Source: Pseudomonadota bacterium (lineage in GTDB: Bacteria; Pseudomonadota; Alphaproteobacteria; ATCC43930; CGMCC-115725). From it: a stretch of DNA of 9,586 nucleotides. Below, one piece after another: positions 1-5,051 of the stretch. Below the pieces are notes generated by a model, which saw nothing but the letters and a program-made list of their open reading frames with translations, made no database searches and was not told the DNA's origin. Positions within the stretch are counted from its first letter, which is position 1. Every line of letters starts with the position of its first letter. The DNA lies in contig JAJYIC010000071.1 of assembly GCA_021790295.1 (NCBI GenBank), positions 1-9,586 on the forward strand, given 5' to 3'. A program made the translations under genes and the position numbers.

Positions 1-252
1 GGGGACAAGAGACCTGCGCCTCGGTTTCGAGGATCCCGCCCCGCGCGCCGGCAACGGGCGGGGAAAACTGCAAGCGATCCTCCGGCCTCTGCGCGCCGGC
101 CGCAACCGATCGATCACCCCCAAAATCCCCCTTGCGCCTTCGCGCCGAGGCCCAAAAGGCGCCATTCATACTTTGTTAATTTTCTCGCGCTCAGCATATC
201 GCAGGGCGGTTCGCCGGTCGAGGAGGACGCGTTTGAGCGGTGGAGAGTGAAA
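1..252. other. Left-edge region without an assignable gene
   Basis: This stretch is very GC-rich apart from an AT-rich patch at about 167-184. Short frames stay open to the left edge on both strands. One runs leftward on the minus strand from an ATG at 169 for about 56 codons, and a plus-strand frame beginning at base 2 stops at 248-250. None shows a recognisable motif or a good ribosome binding site, and third-position GC does not separate them. The plus frame of the gene starting at 253 is also open to the edge but has no ATG, GTG or TTG before 247. The likely content is intergenic sequence or the end of an unrecognised neighbour. Confidence 0.4.
173..200 (+). promoter_or_regulatory. Possible weak promoter for the 253-1176 gene
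   Basis: TTGTTA (173-178) and CATATC (195-200) are separated by 16 bases, in the only AT-rich patch upstream of the gene. The match to a sigma-70-type promoter is partial and the call is an inference from position and composition. Confidence 0.25.
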
Positions 253-1176
253 ATGCGACCTCTTACCATGCTGATCACTTCCGAAGGCGAGTGGGTCTTC
301 GAACGCAGCGCGGAGTTCTTCTCTGCCCTTGGCGATCCCGAGCCCGATTACGACGGCACGCTTTTCGCGGTGAAAAATCTCGGTTTTATCAAATTCGAAA
401 CGGTGGGTCGGGAGATCGTTGAGATCGAGTTGCACCCGCGCAACGTCGAGTTGCCGGCCCTTCTCGCCGTCCAGCAGCAGCTCTATTCATCGCAGTTCAA
501 ACTGTTCCGGATAAAATATTTCGAGGAAGCGTGGCATTCCGAAATCACCTCCTCGGCGGAGCAGGCTGTTGCCCGTCTCTCGGAATTGTGCGCGCCGGCC
601 TTTTCGCCCCCGCCGAGCGACCGGTTTTTTGTCGAGCCGCAAGACTGGTCGTCCCTTTCCGGCCAGGAAGGGAACCCCTTGCGCCTTCTCTTCCAGAAAT
701 GGCGGATGTCGTTCGGCTGTTTCGACACGAGCCTCATACCCTTCGCCATCCAGCACCAGTTTCTGCGCCGACTGATGATTGCCGGGATCAGGCAGGGAGC
801 CGACGATCCGGTCTTCCGCTTTATCGGCGACGGCTTCAAATGGCTGCAAGAAGACTACCGCTACACTGGCCTCGGAGAGAGCCTGCAAAACTTGCCGGAC
901 AAGGAATACGGGGGCTGGGTTTCGGAGTATTACAGATCGGTGGCGCGGTCGGGCCAACCGCGTTACGACGTCGTCACGGCTGCGATCGAAACCGGGCCGC
1001 GCATGGAAAAAGTATTCAAGACCCGTTACGAGAGGCTGTTGCTGCCGTGGAAAACGGGCTCTCCCGAGGTTTTCGTGACCCTTTTGTCGCGGACGATCCC
1101 CGAGGAAAATTCGCTTCCTACGGGCGCGCTGAATTGCCCGACGCCATCCTTGAGGAAAACGCGGAAATCGTCATAA
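253..1176 (+). CDS. Uncharacterised protein with a possible C-terminal PAS-like domain
   Basis: I do not firmly recognise this 307-residue protein. Residues 1 to about 112 form a mixed alpha/beta module with a GFIKFE stretch. A proline-rich hinge follows (about 114-124). The part from about residue 184 to 290 runs PVFRFIGDG, a Glu/Asp/Tyr-rich helix, then RYERLLLPWK. That order resembles PAS-type sensor domains of alphaproteobacteria, where a closing strand reads YxRLLLPL; this is an inference from pattern only. No signal peptide, membrane segment or output domain is visible, so it would be soluble. The ATG at 253 is chosen because GGAG (242-245) lies 7 bases upstream; GTG at 247 is too close to it. 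The last 50 residues overlap the convergent acetyltransferase gene and look unconserved, ending in a basic Lys/Arg/Ser tail. A cytoplasmic sensing role is possible but unproven. Confidence 0.6.
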   Translation: MRPLTMLITSEGEWVFERSAEFFSALGDPEPDYDGTLFAVKNLGFIKFETVGREIVEIELHPRNVELPALLAVQQQLYSSQFKLFRIKYFEEAWHSEITSSAEQAVARLSELCAPAFSPPPSDRFFVEPQDWSSLSGQEGNPLRLLFQKWRMSFGCFDTSLIPFAIQHQFLRRLMIAGIRQGADDPVFRFIGDGFKWLQEDYRYTGLGESLQNLPDKEYGGWVSEYYRSVARSGQPRYDVVTAAIETGPRMEKVFKTRYERLLLPWKTGSPEVFVTLLSRTIPEENSLPTGALNCPTPSLRKTRKSS

Positions 1177-1880
1177 GCCTCCACGAGTGAGAGGCTGACC
1201 ACGGCAAACTCGACGTCGCCCCAGGGCGAACCGGGATAAAAAACGCTGTAACTGGTGTGCTTGTAGCCGTAGCCCGCGGCGATGCCTTTGTCGACGAGGG
1301 CCGGGGTGACGAGCGAGATCCCCCAATCGACGGGCCAGCGGGCGACGGCGTAGGCCCGCCCGAGCCTCGGCAAAAGCTGCGAAAGCCCCTTGCCGCGAAA
1401 ATCCGGACGCACCCAAACCGATCCGCCGTAAAAGACGACGCCGCCGATCGTCTGCGCGTCCGGGGCGGTGACTTTGCACTGCTGCCCCTCTTCGCGCCCG
1501 GCGTAAAACATGAGGCGCGCCTCTTGTTCGAGCGTCGTCTCGGGCCAGTAATAAATCCGCCCGGCCTGGGTGACGACCACCTCTCCGTCCTCGTCTTCGC
1601 CGGATATCCAATAGGAATTTTCGGCGCAGAGATCCGAAAAATCGGGATTGAACATGTTGGGAAGGCGGTACCAGGTTCCTCGAGCGATCGCCTCTCTGTT
1701 GACGGAGACGAGTCCGCCCCAATCGTGGCGAAGGCGAAGGCGGATCCCGATGTTTCGCGCCGCTTTGTCGCCTTCCAAAACAAACCGGGACAACAGACGC
1801 GCAGGCCCGTGCTTGATCGTCAAAGCGTCGGGAAGGCGCAGATTGTTTTCGGGAACGATATTCGGATAAATGCGGCTCAT
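1026..1880 (-). CDS. GNAT-like N-acetyltransferase
   Basis: A 284-residue protein with a likely GNAT fold. The segment VWVRPDFRGKGLSQLLPRL contains R162-G-K-G165-L-S167, close to the acetyl-CoA pyrophosphate-binding motif Q/R-x-x-G-x-G/A, with Ser in the last place. It sits after a beta strand (GGVVFYGGSVWV) and before a helix, as in GNAT motif A. The region before it (about residues 40-150) is longer than in minimal GNAT enzymes and its substrate cannot be inferred. The ATG at 1880 is chosen because GAAGGA precedes it by about 8 bases; the frame is open farther upstream to 2015 but that would begin inside the predicted promoter. The C-terminal 50 codons overlap the convergent gene. There is no operon partner on this strand. 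The GNAT-like call is fairly safe, but the acetyl acceptor is unknown. Confidence 0.7.
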   Translation of the reverse strand: MSRIYPNIVPENNLRLPDALTIKHGPARLLSRFVLEGDKAARNIGIRLRLRHDWGGLVSVNREAIARGTWYRLPNMFNPDFSDLCAENSYWISGEDEDGEVVVTQAGRIYYWPETTLEQEARLMFYAGREEGQQCKVTAPDAQTIGGVVFYGGSVWVRPDFRGKGLSQLLPRLGRAYAVARWPVDWGISLVTPALVDKGIAAGYGYKHTSYSVFYPGSPWGDVEFAVVSLSLVEAYDDFRVFLKDGVGQFSAPVGSEFSSGIVRDKRVTKTSGEPVFHGSNSLS

Positions 1881-1952
1881 CGCATTCTTCCTTCGCGATC
1901 GACGGGCGCTCCGAAGTCGGATCGGCTCTTCGCCCGCGCGGCTTTTGCGTAT

Positions 1953-1983
1953 TGCGCGAAGCCGCAGGGTCACATTTCGCGCA
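1953..1983 (-). repeat. 8-bp inverted repeat near the start of the acetyltransferase transcript
   Basis: Arms TGCGCGAA (1953-1960) and TTCGCGCA (1976-1983) are perfect inverted copies with a 15-base spacer. If the promoter at 1994-2022 is right, the repeat lies about +5 to +35 of the transcript. It could be an operator for a dimeric repressor or a 5' stabilising stem; the sequence does not decide between these. Confidence 0.55.
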
Positions 1984-1993
1984 CCGAATGAAA

Positions 1994-2022
1994 TTGGTAA
2001 ATTTCTGTTAACCATTTGTCAA
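1994..2022 (-). promoter_or_regulatory. Promoter of the acetyltransferase gene
   Basis: On the minus strand a perfect TTGACA (2017-2022) is followed, after 17 bases, by TACCAA (1994-1999), a weak -10. Upstream of the -35 is an A/T-rich block (about 2025-2047) that could act as an UP element. Transcription would begin near 1987 and give a leader of about 107 bases before the ATG at 1880. Confidence 0.5.
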
Positions 2023-2023
2023 C
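1997..2023. promoter_or_regulatory. Tandem CtrA-like half-sites
   Basis: GTAA (1997-2000), TTAA (2008-2011) and TCAA (2019-2022) are each separated by exactly 7 bases, and the last two are followed by C. The alphaproteobacterial cell-cycle regulator CtrA binds TTAA-N7-TTAAC. Each adjacent pair here matches with one mismatch. The sites cover the -35 and spacer of the acetyltransferase promoter, so binding could control that gene. This is inference from motif only. Confidence 0.4.
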
Positions 2024-2107
2024 CATCAAATTCAAAAAAGACGTTTTTGCGGCGGCCGCCCTTGCGATCCCTGGGGAAGAGGAACGCCGCGCGGGAAAAA
2101 GGGAGGC

Positions 2108-2174
2108 GGCAAGACCGCGGCCGGACCTGACGGCGCGGGCCCGGGCAAGGTGCCGCAATCCGCTCGGTCTTGCC
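2108..2174. repeat. 10-bp inverted repeat upstream of the rimP promoter, with a competing third arm
   Basis: GGCAAGACCG (2108-2117) and CGGTCTTGCC (2165-2174) are perfect inverted copies 47 bases apart. A nearer arm GGGCAAG (2143-2149) can pair with CTTGCCC (2169-2175), so the same right arm has two possible partners. The right arm ends one base before the rimP -35. It lies upstream of the predicted start, so it would act as DNA, or as RNA only if an upstream promoter reads through. No small RNA or tRNA fold was recognised here. Confidence 0.5.
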
Positions 2175-2175
2175 C

Positions 2176-2203
2176 TTGCGGCGGGCTCGGTTTCCATTAT
2201 ATT
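2176..2203 (+). promoter_or_regulatory. Main promoter of the rimP-nusA-infB operon
   Basis: TTGCGG (2176-2181) and TATATT (2198-2203) are spaced by 16 bases, the -10 standing out in GC-rich surroundings. Transcription would begin near 2210, about 100 bases before the rimP start, so the transcript would carry the leader hairpins at 2221-2268. Confidence 0.6.
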
Positions 2204-2220
2204 CCCTAGCGATCCCATAA

Positions 2221-2237
2221 GGTCCGGGTCGCGGACC
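2221..2237 (+). promoter_or_regulatory. Leader hairpin 1 of the rimP operon
   Basis: GGTCCG (2221-2226) pairs perfectly with CGGACC (2232-2237) around a 5-base loop. It lies about 10 bases after the predicted transcription start and immediately before the terminator-like hairpin. It may stabilise the 5' end or form part of a structured leader. Confidence 0.45.
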
Positions 2238-2246
2238 CAGTCTCGG

Positions 2247-2268
2247 GTGGGCTCCTCGCCCGCTTTTT
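2247..2268 (+). terminator. Terminator-like hairpin in the rimP leader (possible attenuator)
   Basis: GTGGGC (2247-2252) pairs with GCCCGC (2258-2263), with one G-U pair and the loop TCCTC, followed directly by five T and then GTTTT. This has the form of an intrinsic terminator but lies between the predicted promoter and rimP. It therefore must be read through, and may attenuate the operon. Terminator-like hairpins upstream of rimP are, from my general knowledge, common in proteobacteria. The alternative is that it ends transcripts arriving from upstream. Confidence 0.6.
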
Positions 2269-2311
2269 GTTTTGGGAGAGGCATTCTCGTTTTCAGAGGT
2301 CCGGTTTCTTG

Positions 2312-2830
2312 GTGGAACCTGAGAGCATCGCCGCCATGATCGAGCCCTCGCTTGTGGCGATGGGCTACCGTGTCGTGCGGGTCGTTCTGACGGGCGGACG
2401 GCGCGCCCGTTTGCTGGTGATGGCCGAACGCGGCGATGAGGCGCCGATGACGGTCGAGGACTGCGCCCTCCTCAGCCGTTCCCTTTCGGCGCTTCTCGAC
2501 CTTGCCGACCCGATCGCAGGGGCTTATACGCTCGAGGTGAGTTCGCCCGGGATCGATCGCCCTTTGGTGCGGGCGCAAGACTACGACCGCTTTGCCGGAC
2601 GCGAAGCCAGGATCGAACTTTCCCGACCGATCGAGGGACGAAGGCGTTTCCGCGGCCGCCTGATGGGAACCTCCGAAGGGGCGGTGCGGCTTGCCCTTTC
2701 CGGAGGAGAGATTTCTTTGCCGCTCGGCTCCGTTTTGCGGGCAAGGCTTATCGGCGACGACGAATTCGCCGCGCCTCTCGGCAATAAAAAGCCGCGCCCG
2801 CAGAGAGCAGCCCGCTCCGGAACCCGTTGA
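2312..2830 (+). CDS. rimP: Ribosome maturation factor RimP
   Basis: RimP assists assembly of the 30S subunit in the cytoplasm. The 172-residue protein has the N-terminal alpha/beta domain (IEPSLVAMGYRVVRV, then a mid-domain TVEDCALLSRSLSALLD) and the family hallmark YTLEVSSPGIDRPL at residues 72-85. A C-terminal Sm-like barrel follows, with GRRRFRGRL and the strand-rich GAVRLALSGGEISLPL. A basic tail (KKPRPQRAARSGTR) ends the protein. The GTG at 2312 is chosen because AGAGGT (2295-2300) lies 11 bases upstream and the family N-terminus aligns there. TTG at 2309 is possible, while TTG at 2267 lies in the T-run of the leader hairpin and is unlikely. It is the first gene of the operon; nusA starts 20 bases after its stop. 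Confidence 0.93.
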   Translation: MEPESIAAMIEPSLVAMGYRVVRVVLTGGRRARLLVMAERGDEAPMTVEDCALLSRSLSALLDLADPIAGAYTLEVSSPGIDRPLVRAQDYDRFAGREARIELSRPIEGRRRFRGRLMGTSEGAVRLALSGGEISLPLGSVLRARLIGDDEFAAPLGNKKPRPQRAARSGTR

Positions 2831-2850
2831 TATTCGAACCCGAGAACGCC

Positions 2851-4377
2851 ATGGCTTCCACCGCCGCCTTTGCCCGCCCCGAGCTTCTCCAGGTCGCCGA
2901 ATCGGTCGCCCGCGACAAGGGCATAGACCGCGACGAGGTTTTGCAGGCGATGGAGCAGGCGATCCAGAAAGCGGGGCGCTCGAAATACGGCCAGGATTAC
3001 GACATCAGGGCCGAAATCGACCGCAAAAGCGGCGAGATCCGGCTTTTGCGTTTCCGCGAGGTGGTCGAAAGCGTCGAAAACGAGCCGACGCAGATCGCTC
3101 TCGAGGAAGCCAGGCGTCTCAATGGCGAAGCCGAGATCGGCGATTTTGTCACCGATCCTTTGCCGCCTCTCGATTTCGGCCGCATCGCCGCGCAGACGGC
3201 AAAACAGGTGATCGTGCAAAGGGTGCGCGATGCGGAACGCCAGCGCCAGTATCTCGAGTTCAAGGACCGCGTTGGGGAAATCGTAAACGGTCTGGCCAAA
3301 AGGATAGAATTCGGCAATGTGATCGTCGATCTCGGCCGTGCCGAAGCGATTTTGCGACGTGACGAGTTGTTGCCGAGAGAAAGCTTTCATCAAGGGGAAA
3401 GAGTTCGCGCTTATATTTATGATGTGCGGCAGGAACCTCGCGGTCCGCAAATATTTCTTTCGCGCACTCATCCCCAATTCATGGCGAAGCTTTTCGCCCA
3501 GGAAGTGCCTGAAATCTACGACGGCATCATCGAGATCAAGGCCGTGGCGCGCGATCCCGGCAGCCGCGCCAAGATCGCCGTCGTTTCGCGCGACAGCGGG
3601 ATCGACCCGGTCGGCGCCTGTGTCGGCATGCGCGGCAGCCGGGTGCAGGCGGTGGTCGGCGAACTGCAAGGCGAGAAGGTGGATATCGTTCCCTGGTCTC
3701 CCGATCCGGCGACCTTTGTCGTCAACGCTCTGGCTCCGGCCGAGGTGGCCAAGGTCGTCATGGACGAAGAGCAGAGGCGGGTCGAGGTCGTGGTCCCCGA
3801 CGACCAGTTGAGCCTTGCGATCGGGCGGCGCGGGCAGAATGTCCGCCTCGCTTCGCAATTGACGGGTTGGGACATCGACATCCTCACCGAAGCCGAGGAA
3901 TCGGAACGGCGCAACGAGGAATTCCACGGCCGCAGCCAGATGTTTATCGATGCTCTCGACATCGACGACGTGATCGCTCATCTGCTGGTGACCGAGGGTT
4001 TTACTTCGCTCGAGGAAGTGGCTTATGTGGCGCGCGAAGACCTCGCGGATATCGAAGGCTTCGATCTCGATGTCGCGGGCGAATTGCAGGAGCGCGCGCG
4101 CCGCGCCCTCGAACGGCGCGACCGCGAATACGACGAGAAGCGCCGGCAGCTCGGGGTCAGCGACGAGCTTGCCGCGCTCGAAGGGGTGACGCCCGCGCTC
4201 CTCGTCGCTCTCGGCGAAAAGGGGGTGAAGTCGCGGGACGATCTCGCCGATCTCGCGGGAGACGAACTCATCGAACTTCTCGCGCCTTTCGAAAAAGCGG
4301 GCATCAAGCTCGCCCCCGAAGAGGCAAACGCGCTTATCATGAAGGCGCGCGCGCATTGGTTCGCGGACGAGGGATAA
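2851..4377 (+). CDS. nusA: Transcription termination/antitermination factor NusA
   Basis: NusA binds RNA polymerase and nascent RNA and modulates pausing, termination and antitermination. The 508-residue protein shows every expected domain. The RNA-polymerase-binding N-terminal domain spans residues 1 to about 135 ([19 protein letters not shown]). The S1 domain runs from about 141 to 207 (VGEIVNGL through IFLSRTH). KH1 follows with GMRGSRVQ from 259, and KH2 with [10 protein letters not shown] from about 323. Two C-terminal acidic repeats are present (about 366-420 and 442-480), as is usual in proteobacteria. The ATG at 2851 gives the normal short lead before LLQVAE. A TTG at 2827 overlaps the rimP stop as TTGA and could add 8 residues, but is less likely. 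No TTA, CTA or TCA codon occurs in the gene. It is translated after rimP and probably overlaps ylxR. Confidence 0.97.
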   Translation: MASTAAFARPELLQVAESVARDKGIDRDEVLQAMEQAIQKAGRSKYGQDYDIRAEIDRKSGEIRLLRFREVVESVENEPTQIALEEARRLNGEAEIGDFVTDPLPPLDFGRIAAQTAKQVIVQRVRDAERQRQYLEFKDRVGEIVNGLAKRIEFGNVIVDLGRAEAILRRDELLPRESFHQGERVRAYIYDVRQEPRGPQIFLSRTHPQFMAKLFAQEVPEIYDGIIEIKAVARDPGSRAKIAVVSRDSGIDPVGACVGMRGSRVQAVVGELQGEKVDIVPWSPDPATFVVNALAPAEVAKVVMDEEQRRVEVVVPDDQLSLAIGRRGQNVRLASQLTGWDIDILTEAEESERRNEEFHGRSQMFIDALDIDDVIAHLLVTEGFTSLEEVAYVAREDLADIEGFDLDVAGELQERARRALERRDREYDEKRRQLGVSDELAALEGVTPALLVALGEKGVKSRDDLADLAGDELIELLAPFEKAGIKLAPEEANALIMKARAHWFADEG

Positions 4378-5051
4378 AGCCCATCGCAAGCCCAAAGGGC
4401 GGCGGCGCGCGCGGCGAGGGGGCGGCTCCTGCCGAGCGGCGTTGCATCGTCACGGGCGAGGTTTGCGAACGCTCGGGTCTCATCCGTTTTGTCCTCGCGC
4501 CTTCGGGCGAGGTGGTGCCCGATCTCGCGGGGCGTCTGCCCGGCCGGGGTTTGTGGTTGCGCGCCGAGAGGGCTATAGTGGAAAAGGCCGTGGCGAAGCG
4601 GCTCTTCGCGCGCGCGGCGCGTTCTGCCGCCTCGGCGCCGCCGGGGCTTGCGGATCGGGTCGAAGCGTTGCTCGGCTTGCGCATGATCGAGGCCCTTGGC
4701 CTTGCCCGGCGCGCGGGGCTGGCGGTGGCGGGCTTTGTCAAGGTGTGCGAGGCGGCGAAAAGCGGCAAGAGTTCGCTTTTCCTCGCGGCGCTCGACGGAA
4801 GCGAGCGCGGGCGCGGCAAGCTCGGCGCCTTGGCGCGCGATCTGCCGGTAGCGGCGGCCTTGACCGCGGCCGAGCTGGGCGCTGCCTTCGGGCGCGACCA
4901 TGTAGTGTTTGCAGCGCTCGGGCCCGGCCCGCTCGCTGCCCGGCTGCTCGCTGATGCGCGCAGGATGGCGGGCTTTCGCGCCGGCGCCGGGGTGAGCGAA
5001 GGGCGGCAGGAGCCGCGGGCGACTGAGAAGAGTAGTATCGGATCGACATGA
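4356..5051 (+). CDS. ylxR: YlxR-family RNA-binding protein fused to an L7Ae-like domain
   Basis: A 231-residue protein of the alphaproteobacterial two-domain type. The YlxR (DUF448) domain has RRCIVTGE, with Cys at residue 30, then [14 protein letters not shown] and a helix [11 protein letters not shown]. From about residue 109 an L7Ae-like domain follows ([18 protein letters not shown], then an Ala-rich alpha/beta fold). The family is RNA-binding; a Bacillus homologue has been linked to RNase P, but the role here is unknown. No ATG or GTG exists between the nusA stop and the YlxR motif. The nearest usable start is TTG at 4356, inside the nusA end, with GAAGG (4341-4345) 10 bases upstream; an ATA (4374) or ATC (4383) start cannot be excluded. 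It ends in ATGA shared with infB, so the two are translationally coupled. The product call is safe but the start is not. Confidence 0.85.
   Translation: MVRGRGIKPIASPKGGGARGEGAAPAERRCIVTGEVCERSGLIRFVLAPSGEVVPDLAGRLPGRGLWLRAERAIVEKAVAKRLFARAARSAASAPPGLADRVEALLGLRMIEALGLARRAGLAVAGFVKVCEAAKSGKSSLFLAALDGSERGRGKLGALARDLPVAAALTAAELGAAFGRDHVVFAALGPGPLAARLLADARRMAGFRAGAGVSEGRQEPRATEKSSIGST

Noticed and set aside
1..169. Minus-strand frame from ATG 169 running off the left edge as a possible gene start
   Set aside because: No ribosome binding site or known motif was seen, and two other frames are equally open with similar third-position GC. There is too little sequence to call it.
1257..1991. A 244-codon plus-strand frame opposite the GNAT-like gene
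   Set aside because: The minus-strand frame has a good ribosome binding site, a promoter and a GNAT-like motif. The plus frame has none of these.
2033..2047. AAAAAGACGTTTTT as a small terminator
   Set aside because: The stem is only A-T pairs and too weak. It fits better as the A/T-rich UP-like element next to the GNAT promoter.
2030..2170. A tRNA (such as the initiator tRNA gene metY found before rimP in enterobacteria) or a known riboswitch
   Set aside because: I could not find an acceptor stem, a T-loop GTTC-type sequence or a known aptamer core on either strand.
2267..2311. An upstream TTG start for rimP giving 15 extra residues
   Set aside because: The TTG lies within the T-run of the leader hairpin, has no ribosome binding site, and the extra residues do not resemble the RimP N-terminus.
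2581..4395. A 604-codon minus-strand frame opposite nusA
   Set aside because: The same register effect explains it: nusA lacks the codons that would make antisense stops. The sense protein is a full NusA.
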